From Luscinia megarhynchos (Eukaryota; Chordata; Aves; Passeriformes; Turdidae), in NCBI GenBank assembly GCA_034336665.1, contig JAPFBE010000003.1, positions 35,934,360 through 35,998,359 on the forward strand: DNA of 64,000 nucleotides, read 5' to 3'. The position numbers and the translations under genes are program-made. Shown here in pieces: positions 39,701 to 52,847 of this stretch (position 1 is the first letter of the stretch; every line of letters begins with the position of its first letter). The notes under the pieces were generated by a model. It was not told the origin of the DNA and did not search any database. It saw nothing but the letters and a program-made list of their open reading frames with translations.

Positions 39701-40049
39701 TCCTATTAAGTAGCAATATAACATGTAAAATATCTATTTGTTACTCAAAATAATGTCTGCAATGGAAAGCACTACTGCACCATACTGGTCCCCAGCTGTT
39801 ATATAAAAGATTGGGACAGATCCAAAAGAAAGCAGAAATTGAATCAGAAATTATTATTTGTTTTGCTAGAGTAGCTACTTGCTAAAGCTATTATTTTTAT
39901 TGTCCTCTTCCCAAAGGGTCCATTTTTGAGCTTTGGTCCTTGTATATATAAACTTGTGAAGAATGTAGAGTGATATCACTTTGACTAATACTAACCAGAG
40001 GAAAAAAAATTATCTCCTGAGTAAATACATACTCAGGAAATCCATAAGA
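36777..40049. other. AT-rich unique DNA with a polypurine tract
   Basis: No exon or transposon recognised. Bases 37607-37692 form a GA-rich tract with few pyrimidines on the plus strand, ending in a seven-G run (37684-37690). Confidence 0.5.
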
Positions 40050-40797
40050 TTTTGGATTCTGGGGAACAATAACCCTTTGTGCCAATACAGGCTGAGTGAG
40101 GGCTGACCTGCTTGAAAGCAGGACCTGGGGGTTTTGGTGCTCAACAACCTGTCCAGGAGCCAGAAATACTCTTGGGGACAAGAAGACCAACAGGTCCTGA
40201 GGTCCATTAGGAAGAGCATTGATTGTAGGCTGAGGGAGGTGATCCTGTCCCTCTGCTCTTCCCTGATAAGGTCACATCTGGAAGTGTCCAGTTCTGGGCT
40301 CCTCAGCACAAGACAGACACGGAGCTCCTGGACCATGTGCAGCAGATGAGACAAAGATGATCAAGGGACTGAAGCATCTCTCTTATGAGGAAAGGGTGAA
40401 GGAGCCTCAGGGGGCCTGTTCAGCCTGGAGAAGAGACAGCTGGGAGGGGACCCTGTCAATGTCTGTCAGTATCTGGAGGGACAGTGCCAAGAGGATGGAG
40501 CCAGGTTCTGCTTGGAGGCACCGAGCAACAAACAGAACAAGAGGCAGCAGGCAGAAACTGATGACCAGAAATTTCCACCTGAATATGAGGAAGAAATTCT
40601 TTGTTTTGTAGGTGACTGAGCACTGGAACAGATTTCCCAGAGAGGGTGTGGAGTCTCTCTCTCTGGAGATATTCAAGAACCGTCTGATCACAATCCTGTG
40701 CCGTGTGCTCTGGAGGAGTCGGCCAGAGCAGGGAGGTCGGATCAGATGACACACCATGGTCCCTTCCAACCTGACCCATTCTGTGAGTCTGTAAGGC
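40050..40797 (+). mobile_element. CR1 LINE 3' segment, about 750 bp
   Basis: It carries the CR1 order ggctgagtgagggctgacct, tccattaggaagagcattg, ggaggtgatcctgtccctct, tgatcaagggactgaagcat, ttcagcctggagaagagaca, ttccacctgaatatgaggaa, cactggaacagatttcccag and gtcccttccaacctgaccca, ending tctgtgagtctgt. This tail (CTGTGAGTCTGT) differs from the ATTCTATG copies and marks a different subfamily. Open frames of 132-144 codons on the opposite strand are antisense artefacts. Confidence 0.94.
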
Positions 40798-41106
40798 AGA
40801 TTCACTGTATGTACCCATGGATTGGCAAGTGTATTTTGCATCTGAAAATATCAACTTGATTTTGTACAGAAATTGATTTCCATTTGGACTAGCTTATGAT
40901 GCCTAGGAGTTGTGTCTGTAAATCTAAATTATTCACTCTAGGCTTTCTTTAGGGCATCAGAAGTACAAGAACCTAAGAAAGAGGATTCATCAGACATCTG
41001 GAAACATCCATTTTGGGCTGAATTGCTTTTTACAAGTATTTAATATAACTTAGATAATCTGATTTTTAAGATGCAGCAAATAAATTTTAGCAGATTAATT
41101 CTTGAT

Positions 41107-41390
41107 AATAGAATCATAGAATAATTTAAATTGGAAAAGGCATCTAAGATACCAAGTCCAAACACTTGCAAAACCAACACTATCAAGTCCACTATTAAAC
41201 AGTGCTCCTAAGAGTCCTTCTTCCATGTATTTTAAATATCTCCAGGGATGAGGACTCCTCCACTTCCATTGATAACCTCTTACAGTATTTGAAAAAACTT
41301 TAAGGGAAAAAATTTTCCTAATATCCAAAAAAGATCATCTTGTCTTATCCTATCTCTTCTTACTTGTCAGAAGAGACTGATCATCACTAA
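41107..41390 (-). mobile_element. CR1 3' end fragment
   Basis: It starts agaatcatagaataatttaa then attggaaaaggcatctaa, the reverse complement of a CR1 tail. It continues through gatgaggactcctccacttc and a degenerate ttttcctaatatcc block. It is AT-shifted and diverged, so it is older than the 40-kb copy. Confidence 0.88.
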
Positions 41391-44300
41391 TTTTGTTAGC
41401 CTAGTTTCTTCTGTTCTGTGACTTCCTGGTCTTCATGTATTCAGAGAATGACATCTTTTCATGTTACTAAAAATGCAATAATTAATTGATGTGATATACA
41501 TATAATCTTTTACAGTAGTAGATCTCTAGCAACACTATAGACTCTGGATTAAAATGAGAAACAATCTAAGTTTTCTTCCCTCCACTCACACACATAAATA
41601 CTTAGAATGAGGAACTCATAAATTAAAATCTCAAATAATTTATACAAAACCATATTTTCACCCAAAATTAATTTACAAACATGACTCTTATCATGCACAG
41701 AAAAAAATAATCAGGAGAAACGCTTATTTTATTTTAAAGAATGCCCATAAGTCTCCAAATGTAATGTAGTGCATGAATATCAGCCTGCTATAAAACCATG
41801 GCGAAACTGTCGAGCAGAAATTAGCCTTTAAATAAAATTTAAAGGTCTATGGAGAACACTCATCAGGAACAGAAAAGGTAGTTTTTGTTCTGTAATTGGG
41901 ACTCATAATGTTTTCCTTTAGATCTTATTAACCTATATATGCAGTACACAACAATGCACACTAAGTTTCAACCACTTTAGTCTTTGCAAAATCTCGCAAT
42001 TACAATCTCCAAAACATGTGAATCTATTTTATAATGTTAATTAAGGGTCATGGAGTATTGTTTCCTGCATGGTGTTACTAAGCTGGTGAACTATAACAGT
42101 TTGCTGGAGTTTTAGTTAGCACTCTATTAACTATACCTAAGTGGCTTGCTTATCTTCTTTGTTTAGCAGCTCATTTGGCACCCAATAATTTCATGTTATG
42201 AAAGAAAATGCATAAAACTATGTCAGCTTAGAATATAGCAGGGTTTTTTTTTCCTCAGACTCTCTTTCCTTCCCTACCTGTTCACGAAGATGGAGAAATA
42301 AAGTGTATTAATGTTGACAGGAAAATACGGGTAATAATGAACATTGCTCAAATAGCTGTGATGGTTCCTGTTATTATTATTTTAATAATTTACAGAAATA
42401 CCTCCACGAGGTTGTGTAGATCTCTAGAATATAGCATTCTTTAAACACGTACTAGAAAATTTATTTATTTGTTTGTTTGTTTGTTTGTTTGTTTTATTTG
42501 GTTTGTTTTAAAAAATCTTGAAATAAAACAAGCTAGATAAACTAGGCAGGATTGGGGTCAGATGTATCACAGTTCTTCATTTTGTGGCACCATTTTCATT
42601 AAAGTAAAATAGCTATGAAATGATAGCACATCAGAGTGGTATTTGGCTAGGACAATAGCTAATGCAGTCCTGGGTTTTTAATGCAAACTCATGATGGCCT
42701 TCTACAGGACTTCCTCACACAACCTCAAAACATGGTACCTTTTGTGTACAAAAATCTTGAAACTGATATTCTTTACAGGATCAGTTAATATTCTTATCTC
42801 ACAAAGGCCACTAGAAAGTGCATAAATGAGCCTTCATCTGGGTGGACACCAGTTTGTCTTTAGATGGCTAATGTTGTATTTTTCTTTTCTTTCTGCTAAT
42901 ATAGGTATTGGTCTATCAAATGTACAGGAAAATAATTTCTCTCTCCTTTCCCAAACAAAACAGAAACTGAACTGTTATTTTATTGTGTTGAACATGCCTG
43001 TTTTTCTCCCCATGTTTTCTGTTCTTATTCTCAAATCAGAGAATTTTTAAAATTTAAATTTCTTTTAAATCAGAGGTTTCTCAGACATGGAATACTTCTG
43101 TTTACAACTCACCTATCAATTTTGTGCATAGGAACAGAATGTCTAATGCAAATGTTTCCTGGTCAACATTTATACAGGCAGAATAATGGGAGGACTTTTA
43201 CTACTCTGCACTTCTTTTATGAAGTTGCATATTTAGATTGCACTTCTTTATTTCAGTGTTGTTTACCAGATATAAGGAAATTTATTTTTTTCCTATTAAG
43301 CATTATATTGGCTGCAATTTATTCCTTTATCTGATCACATGTAATGGTAGTGCAATCTGCTGAAACACGTGGTTGTATTTTTCTTTGTAGAGTTAAGGCT
43401 TGAAGCATGGAAGTTGGCATAAATTTGCATTTCAGAACACATGAAATGTCAGAAGCATAGACTGGAGATGTGTGTAGTGGAATATTCCTACTAACCACCA
43501 GTTAGATTAAAATAAAAATAATAATAAAAAAAAGGCCTGATACATTAACATTTGATCTATTGCAGTTCTAAAATAAATTTTAAAAATACTAAACTCAATA
43601 CTAAGTTTAAAAAAATTGACAAAAACTGCAACCCAATGTACCTTGTTTGTTAAGAAGTTATTTTACATGCCTGATTTTAATAAAGTATGTAAGTAAAGTA
43701 TGACTCCTGAGACACTTCTCTATTGTATCATTGTGTCACTTGTAACAACCCTTCAAACGTTTTCAGGATTTCTTGTTTGTTTTGGAATGAAGTGATATTT
43801 AGCACTACTTCTCTCTACAAACTTCAGAATGATCTTATTGTTTTCAATTCTAAACTTGACAGCCTGACTTATGGCTTGGTTTCATTCCAGTTTATGGCCA
43901 GCTTTAGGCATTTAGCTGAAGCTACCAAGTGGTGACCTGACTCCTACAAACATTTTGAAGATGATCGAGCTGCTAAAAAAATCCTATGAGGACACTCAAA
44001 ACCTCTCACAAGAGCGACTTGGATCCCTACAGCTCTCAATTGCTTTTAGAGACTTTTCTAGGATTATAAGGCTTCCTAAATCTGTGTCAGCTTAGAACCA
44101 CAAGTGAGATGGTATGAGTCCAAGCCATTGCTCTTTTTGTACTTATGTGTTGTCACTACAAATAAAGATAAAGTATGACAAATTTGGGAGTCGGAAAAGA
44201 AGGAGGAGGAGGGAAAAAAAAGGTTTATCATTGCTTGTTCTAGATTTAAACAGAAAAACCAAATAAGAAAAAAGAATGTCTGTAGATAATGGTTTGAGAA

Positions 44301-47300
44301 CAGAATATTGTCAGCATCATATGATTTTACACTGCAATCAAAAACTTCCAGTGTTTGGAATGATACAGAAAAGATAAAACCTTATCCTGTATACCCAAAA
44401 TAAATAACAATCAGTACTTGTCTTCACAATATAGTGATTTATTCTTGAAGTACCAAGAGCCTTCAGACCTGACTGGTTTGTTGTTTTGTTCACAGAACTG
44501 AGCATTGGCCCAGTCCTGAGCCGTTGGTAGTAATTTCTGAACACCCTCATGTTATAATAACATGGGGCAGATGGCAAAACACGAATTGTGTTTAGATGTC
44601 TTGTCATTCCTTTAATGTTTAAAAAAATCTTGACATGTATATGATGCTTTCCATGTTGATTGTTGTATTTCTCATTTTTTTGGAATATCTAGGCATGTTT
44701 ATGCTTGCAGATTCCAAGTAGTACTTATTAGTCACACACACCTCTGTATACTGCTTCACCACTGCACAAAAAATAAATCACAAAGGTTATAATCTCTTTT
44801 AGAAAAAGGCATCAGATAAGATAAACTGATTTGCTTGCAGAAAAATTCTTTATTAAAAGCAATACACCTAAATAATTTTTACATATCTGAGACAATTATC
44901 TGTCCATACATGGTATCATTACTTGTTCTCTAAGTATTTTTGCTCTGAGGCTTTTTTCTATAAGTAAAGACTTATTAAAAGATGTTCAGATCTCTAAAGT
45001 AGTTTCAAGTACTTTTGGAGCTTTCTAAATCAAATGGATAAAATCAAAACAATAAAAGCAGAAAATGAATAAAAAGGTTTTAATGCTTGGATTAAAGCCA
45101 AACTTCCCATTAAAGTTGTAAATATCACCACCAAATAGATAACAATATCAAAATATATGTAAATCGATAGAAATGTCTATATAAGCCTATTTATGAAAAT
45201 CTATTTTCAGCAACTTGCTGCACTATGAAATCAGTTGTACTGTGCTTTCCTTTTTGAAAAATGTTGGCACAAGAGGCCTGATGTTTTAAAGAAACAGACA
45301 TACATAAATGCTTTCAGACACTATTACTACTATTTTTGTTCAGTGGACTTTATACACATTAAAAATGCCTTATATCTATTATATCTGTTACTCAGGGGGA
45401 ATTACCCATCAATCATTGTATGAAAGCTTCTCCCTCTAATGACATAATTTTAATGATACTGGTGTAGTTTTTTCAGAAGTAAAATACATGGCATGTAATC
45501 AGACTTCATTTTTTTCACTTGAATAACTCTTGTGTTGCCAAGGAAATATTATAGCACCACACTGCCATTCACAGTATGTGACAATCTGAGCACATGTGAC
45601 AAGTATTTTTCAAATAGATATTCATTTAACTGAGTATCGATGAGCTGTATCAAACACGCATGCCACATAGATGAAATTTCAATTATAGCAACTTAATCAA
45701 CCAGGTAAAATCTTTATGAAAGGCAAAAATTAAATATAGTTTTAATAGTTAACCAGTGAAATCTGTGATTTTTTTTTTGTTTGTTTGTTTGTTTGTTATG
45801 CAAGACTTGAACATGTGAGGGAGTGGTGAAAGACAGAATGGACAAGATGCAGCTAGCACCCCTAACTATTGCCTGCTACAATTACTAAGATGCAAAATAT
45901 CCCCAACCTACAAATCTAGAACAGGTGCATTGTTAAGAAGGCAGTTTTATTATTCTGGTAAAATATTTTATTCTTTTATAAACTGCTTTATTTAATTTGT
46001 TCATTTTGTATTGCTTGTTTTTTTTTCCTCAAAAAGATGAATGAAGTAAAAGGTTGAGGTCTACTTAATAATACTCTTGGATTTTGTTTCTTCTTCGGAC
46101 ATTTTTACCTCCTTTTTCTTCTGAAATAAAAGCATACGGAAAATACTTAGTATGTGGCAACCAACTAAAAATATTTTTTTTTTTTTTTTTAAAAGGAAGC
46201 CCAAAATGGTATATGGATTGCAGAAGAAGAGTAGACATAGTTCCATAAAAGAGACTTTGGTCAGATAGAATTTGTGGTATGACTTAGGCTTAGAATCTTT
46301 GATTAATTTTGACTTTTGTTGCTCTCTTGTGTTTGGTAGTGTTCATTTTTATTATGCTGCAACTATGCTTTTAATTGAACATAATATATGCAGCAAATTA
46401 GAAAACTACCCAGTGAAGAAGAAATAGCACTGGGAAGGAGAACTCCTGAACATGTTTTGCTTTTCTTTTTTTGTATGTAATATACAGCAAAAAGAAACAT
46501 AATTGAGAAATGCACAAATTTCTCTGATGTGTTACAAACACTGTTGCGAAACTGCTTAGAACTATTTCTTTCACAATTTGATTAGGAAAATGGGAAGGGT
46601 GAAAATGGTGGATAGGAGAGGAGATGACAGTTCTGCATTATTCACAAGAGAAGAATGTAGAAGAAACAACATATCCCACACAAAATAGGATTCACTTCTC
46701 ACTGGGTTCTGGTTTCTTTTAAGAGAGAAAAAGATATGGTGATTCTTTAACACAGTTGTTGTAGGACATACAAAACACTGCCCAAGGAAGAAAAGAAAAA
46801 TGGGAATTTATTAGAATCATAGATTCTAATAATAGAATAGATTTATATAAGGAGATATTTTTTTTTAAATGTTCGAAAACATAGTAACATTTTAATTGAT
46901 GAAATAAGCTTTTTAGCAGATGGAAAATGAAAGTTCCTAGAGTTGCATCTAGCCATGAAAAAGCATATTATTAATTAAATATGTTTTGAAGCATGAAAAA
47001 GATGAAAACAATATTGAAGCTTGAAAGGATACAGCACATATTTGCTACTAGTTAAAATTTAAATCTAACTACATAATACAAAATACTAATTTAAATAAGG
47101 ATTGAAGCATATTTTGCTATTTTATGTTATCTATGATAATGGCCAAATTTCAAAATGTCACATCAATTTTAGGTAAAATTATAAAATGCAAAAAGTGTCT
47201 GAAATTAAATACTTCAATGTTTTAAACTTCCAACACAGCACTTATGCAAATAAAACAAAAGTATTGCTACTTTCTAAATGTGCATGCAGTCATATATTCA

Positions 47301-49191
47301 TATTGGTCACATATTCAATTTCCAGTGAAAGACTACCATCTTTCTAAAAGATTATAAAATGTTAGTATTTTCTCAACAGCCCTCAATTATTTTGCTATGG
47401 ATCATAAAATTGCTTCCTTAGAAGATTAATTTTCTAGATAAAATTATTTTTCAATTATTCATTCACAAATTAAAAATTTGGGTTTTACATTGTGATCACA
47501 GGAATCTCTCCTACCCAAATCATGGAGAGGAGTGGCCCCCATTTTCAGGAGTCAAACATATCACTGAAATGATCATGAATAGTAATTGCTATAATTTGAT
47601 AAATCACATCCTATAATAAATTTATCAATACTATTTTTTCATGTATTATATGCAATTTTCACGCATTAGATATTTATTCACCTGAAGGAAAATAATTCTC
47701 AAAATATGGAAATTTTTCCACAGAATATATATTTTTCTTCAATAGTTTTGTTCACTATCTTGATAGCTACTGTGTGATGTTTTGCCAGAATGCATGAAAT
47801 ACTGGAAAAAAATCATAAATCATGATGGTTTTTATTTTTTTTTTACAAAGCCCAACAATACGAAAAATATTCTTCCCTGCTAGGCATTCCAAATGCAAAT
47901 TGTTTTTTCCAACTAAGTCTAAATTAAATTTTTCACAATACACTGACAAAACTTTTACGTTTTCATAAACAAAGAAATTTCAGAAATCTTCTTTTCTTTT
48001 TTTTTAATAATTACACAAGTTCAAGAATGTTTGCTTGGAAAGAATAGATAACCATGTCCAAATTCTCACAGGATGTCTACAATGATAGTTAGATACATGC
48101 CTATGCCCATATTTTTAAACATTGCCTATCCATCCCCAACAGCACAGCAAAAGCCAGCCAAAGGACAGTTCTGGACCTCTGCTCAATTTTTACTGTTTTT
48201 GAAGCTTCCTAGTTTGTAGTTCTCTCCTACAGACTGTCTTTCCATGAGGTGGCTTTTATCACCCTCTAATTTTTCTCTGCCTCATTTCAAATTTTGTTTC
48301 TGCCTTTATTTACTTTTCAGACTGCTCCAAAATGCCTGTAGCATCCCTCCTGCCCAGAACTACAATTTTTCCAAGGCCTTTAGAAGAGCATGGTCTTCTT
48401 CTAAAAAACATGGTCTCGATTTGATATGTACTGAGAAGAACCATAATTTTATTACACAGCCAGATCATATTTGAAGCTTAATTTAGACCATATTACAGTC
48501 CCAGGACAGCTAGGACAAGGAAGTTTCTTTGTAAGAGGAAACTCTCTGGATGTTATGTAATTTCCCCTACTCCCACCCCCCCCCACAAGGAATATAAAGG
48601 AAACCATGCCAATAGTCCAAGTGCCTTGCTTTCACAAAACTTTCTCTTGTAGGACAGGGATTTTCTCATTTTTCACATTTTATAGAGAGAATGAAATGAA
48701 AGAGATACTTTTGTGTCATCTCATCCCATGACCACTCTTAAAATACCTGATACTGCAGCGGTCCTGTAGGCAGTCAAGCCAGAACATTCCTTCTTCATCA
48801 TGCAGCCTGGATGGATTCTTTACTAAAAGAACTTCTGGCACTGCTGCCAAGTGATGTTGCCTGTTCAGGTGCATATTGTCAGGCCAATTGTCTCCTCAAA
48901 TGGGCCAGCTGCATCTAGCCTGTTTTATGGGTTGAGCCCCTGAATTTAGATAAATCTCAAACTCTGTATTACCATTGTCTGCCAGAAGACCAGACAGCCT
49001 GATGGGTGTCAAAGGTGAGTGGTTCAAGCTGTAGATCCTGAACCTATGATTAGGATGGTACAGTAGAAATCTTGGAGAATGTCTTTATCAGAAAATTCCT
49101 GGATCGTCTCATGTACAGTATCTGTTAGACAACATCTTTGTTATGTGTTTTGCATAAAGAAAAAAGGTAGGCAATATATTGTAAGAGATTT
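41391..49191. other. AT-rich unique DNA, no gene seen
   Basis: No exon or transposon recognised. Simple patches: TTTG repeats at about 42468-42491 and 45777-45797, a 17-base T run at 46174-46190, and a C run near 48575. A 9-bp stem with a 3-base loop (41825-41845) lies in a less decayed-looking stretch at about 41750-41890. Segment 48.7-49.15 kb is less AT-rich and could be an unrecognised old repeat. Confidence 0.45.
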
Positions 49192-49783
49192 TGTCAGGGG
49201 TGAGGATGGTCCCTGACAATACTTTTTAGGGTTCCTCTGATACTAGGGCAATAATGGCAGAAAATAAAAAAGTGGTGCCATGACTATGACTAGCAACACA
49301 AAATACTTTAATGATAGTGAAAGCAAATGTGGGGCAAAAAAAACCAACAAACACTAACTAGGTCTTTGTAGGAGTCGGTGGTCGAAGACCAAGATGTAGG
49401 GAGGTTTAGGGTATAAATGTGGGGCAGGAAAGGGTGTGGAGTCGAGTTTAGGATCCAATGGGTACAGGGGAAAGTGGTGCAGAGGAGGGGTAAGGGAAGG
49501 TGGGGTCCAATGGGGTAGGCTGGGTGGGACACTGCATCAGTTGAGGGTCAATAGGGATACAGGGAAGGGAGAACATTCTAGGGACTGGGAGTGGTGATGA
49601 TAACTGGAAAATGAGGGCTGGGAATATGTATGAGTCATTAACATGGGCAATCCCATAACTCCTTGGAATAATTTTTGGGATCACCACAACTCAACAGATG
49701 CCTGCCAAGGCCTAGGGTTGGGGTACAGGTCTTCTTCAGTAATGGTTGCCTGACCGGGAATACAGGTCAGGCTGACTCCTACA
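49192..49783 (-). mobile_element. Solo LTR (592 bp), ERVK-like by target duplication
   Basis: On the minus strand it begins TGTAGGAGTCAGCCTGACC and ends CACCCCTGACA. The flanks agattt (49186-49191) and agatgt (49784-49789) form a 6-bp target duplication with one mismatch, the length made by ERVK-type integrases. A TATA-like TTTATA (plus-strand tataaa, 49412-49417) and an ATTAAA polyA signal (plus-strand tttaat, 49308-49313) follow in the right order. The U3 is C-rich on the sense strand, and the open frames there are artefacts. No internal retroviral region is present. The call rests on structure; I do not recall this family. Confidence 0.68.
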
Positions 49784-50108
49784 AGATGTTGCTTTCATTG
49801 GATTTGTTCAGTGTTGGATTTAGTGTAGGAATCATGCAGGAGTAATGTGATAGTGCTCAGTGATTATTTTTCATTTTTACTTGTAAATATGTCACTGAAG
49901 CAGATGGAAAAATAAGCAAAACCAAGAAGCATGTTGTTTTAAAAAAGTGCCCCACTAAGCAAAATATATTAGGACTGTCTCAATGACTACAGTATCTCAC
50001 ATTGTCATGCAGGCATTATTCCAAAATCATTTATATATATACATTCATGCATGTCAGTGACAAATTAAAGGCTAGATAAGAATTTCAAAGGCCAATGAGG
50101 TGCTTTAA

Positions 50109-50477
50109 GTCTTGGTTCATTGGAAGTGTGAACAGCCCTTTCTGATTCATCTTGGCAGGCAGGAGATCATCTCTGGTTTTGGCTGGTTTTTAGGGACAAA
50201 ATATGTTAAGATTAAGAGGGGTACTTCCAAGTCATCATTCCTTTCCTCTCACTCTGAATCTGTGAATGCTGAATCTGGGACAACTGCTGACAATGCTGCA
50301 GCAAAGAGAAGCCAACTTCTAAGCATAGCTGCTGTAAGAGGCAGAGCAAGGGTGGTAGGAGTGCCTAGTGACTTGTTGGAGAAAGATGGTAGTAAACTAT
50401 TCCTGTGCATATTTTTTACTGCTGATGAGCTAAAAATGCCTCTAGAATCACATGAACATGAAATTATCTTGTTTTAG
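50109..50477 (+). other. Unexplained open frame without an ATG start
   Basis: This frame stays open for about 122 codons between TAA at 50106-50108 and a TAG stop, and it is not in a recognised repeat. The first in-frame Met is only near residue 109, so it is not a standalone gene. A pyrimidine-rich stretch before ttggcag (about 50150) could be a splice acceptor. Residues around 22-60 (GFGWF ... NAESGTTADNAAAKR) and 100-110 (IFFTADELKMP) loosely recall the GWL/F-xRF and IFNADETGLFWKKMP blocks of Tigger/pogo transposases, but the match needs gaps. Chance is the most likely explanation. Confidence 0.2.
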
Positions 50478-52800
50478 GTGCCAGTTCAAGTGTGGTCCAC
50501 AAATGCATCATTTCAGAACTCCAGTGTTATTCCATAGAGACAGCTCTGAACAAGTGGAAGGATGAGAAAACCCTTCCCTCTCGTATTTGGTCTTGTATCA
50601 CAATGGGATATAGAGGTCAGAAAGGAATATAATTAGAAGGGAAAGAAGAAAAGCAGGCAAAAAATACTATTAATATTCCTTCATATTTTAACCTCTAAAT
50701 TTAAGCTTTCTGTAGTGTTTATGCTTTTCTCTCCATTCTGGTTAGATTAACTTTCATTTATTTGGTTATCATGCACTGTCCCTCATAAGACCAAGTTGTC
50801 TTTTAGTTTAATAAATCTCTCTGTTGAAGCTGTTACTCCTACTGGCCTAATTACAGTAAAAGATTTTCCAGAAAGAATACATTGAAATTCAATAACAGAT
50901 GAAACAGTTTATATAGACCATTAAATTGGCACTGCATTATTCTCAAACAGCAAATACAGGAAAGCTTATTTAAATCAATACATTTTTCGACAGACGAATC
51001 ACTGCTTTTTTTCTTCACATATCCAATCCATAAATTTCAGAAAGGCAAACTGCCACGAGAGAACTTCATTCAGGCAGTCCAGAAAATAACTTCAACAAGA
51101 AAATTAAGCCCTGATATTTTGCACACCACTATGTTGTCAGACGATTGGTTATTAGTCACATCGCTTTTATTTTGAGCATCTCTGGCAGAACTGTGTTCCT
51201 ACAGAAGATGATTTTCTTTTTTTAATTACTAAAAATAATTTGATTATGAATAATGCATTCAGATAATGTGTGTCTGCATATATGCAAATACTTTAGAATT
51301 CCAGGGAAATTTGCCTGTACACACAGAGACATGGTGAGCCATCCCAAGATAAACCCTTTTCATCCAGTGAGATAAGTAATATCTACAATATTCTGTCCCT
51401 GTTAATACTGAAATGTTTATTCCACATGTTCACATCTTATCTATACCTGGCTTCATAAATCAATGCTGATGAGGTTTAGCAAAGTCCTGGCCACAACATC
51501 AAAAGGAAATGAAATCTGGTACTACCCAAACACCAAAGCATTAACTGTTTTCTCTGTGTTCACCTTCCTGTATCGTTCCTTGACCAAATAAGATTCTAGT
51601 ACTGCTTTTAGCCAATTTATCATTGCATTTCTAGAATACAAACTATAGACAAATAGTTTCCTTAACATCTCTAGTATTGACTGAAACTTCCATTTAAAAA
51701 TCAGGTCTGATTTCAGGTGTGTTTGTAATTTCAGTAGTTTTCAATTCCCTAATATCTAAAAGCAGTAGCTAGTCCAAGAGTTGTTAGATTATCATTACGA
51801 TCAAAACAATTTATTCTGGAAATGTGATGTATGATCTCCACTGTTAGGCATCAAAAACTTTGGAAAGCTAGTTTCATCACCATTTTGCAGAACTTTGGAA
51901 GCCATGACAGATTGGTTCAAAGTTGCAGAATAACCTAATTTTACCAGTTGCCTGAATTCACTAGTGTATGTCAATTCTCCTCTAAGAGTACCACTGTACT
52001 CAGGACACCAGGACTGGCTCAGGAGTCACGCACAAAGTACATTGGCTACCTCTGCTACATTTACTTCTGGATAGTTCACTGTTACCTATGAATTCTCAGA
52101 ATTTAGAAATTCCCTCTGAAGGCATGTATTCTCTGTTTATGTCTCTGTCCCCGGGTAAAATAATTCGTATTGCAGTTCTGAGGAGATTCTGGCCCCAGTT
52201 CATGTTTGTTTGCTACAAATTCTAGTCTTGTCATTCTGTCATTCAAGGCTGCAAGCACTGAGGGTCACAATGAGTTCTGCCCTTTAAGGACAAATTGCCA
52301 AGATAGATGTTTCAGAAAACCTCCTGTTTAATAACACAGGTAGCCTACATAGAGCACCACTTTCCATAGAGGTTCATTTGGTTAATGTTTCAATAAAAAC
52401 CAGTAAAAGGTGGGTCAGAGAGAAAGAGTAGGTGCTGTGTTTGGTGTCACAGCTTGTGACCTGTCATTACAGATGTCACCATCACGTTGATATCTCAATA
52501 GGATGTGGTGAAATATTTGCTACTTTGAGTGCTCAAACTCTTGCCAAACTATCTGCCTCATGGAGCTTTCATATCTTCTCAGGGACTCCTGGTCAACACA
52601 GTACATATGTAAGGTCACAGTCAACAATCTAACAATGTTGTTGAGACAAAGAAAAATGTGAAATGATACTTTATTTTTATGAATAACTGGGTGCAAAATT
52701 ATTGATAAGTGCATTTACATTCATTATTTGATGCCTATATAAAAGTAAATTATTAGTCCCTTTACATAAACATTTGTTGAAAGAAAAGGATGAAGAGATT

Positions 52801-52847
52801 TTATAATATATATGAATATATATATTATATATATATATATATATATA
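52801..52847. repeat. TA-rich microsatellite
   Basis: Alternating TA with two interruptions (tgaa, tta), longest pure part at about 52825-52847. Self-complementary and likely to be length-variable. Confidence 0.9.

Noticed and set aside
40407..40854. Two minus-strand frames of 132-144 codons
   Set aside because: They are antisense to a plus-strand CR1 copy and show no protein-family signature.
41825..41845. 9-bp stem with AAA loop
   Set aside because: Its AT-rich arms make chance pairing likely, and there is no supporting context.
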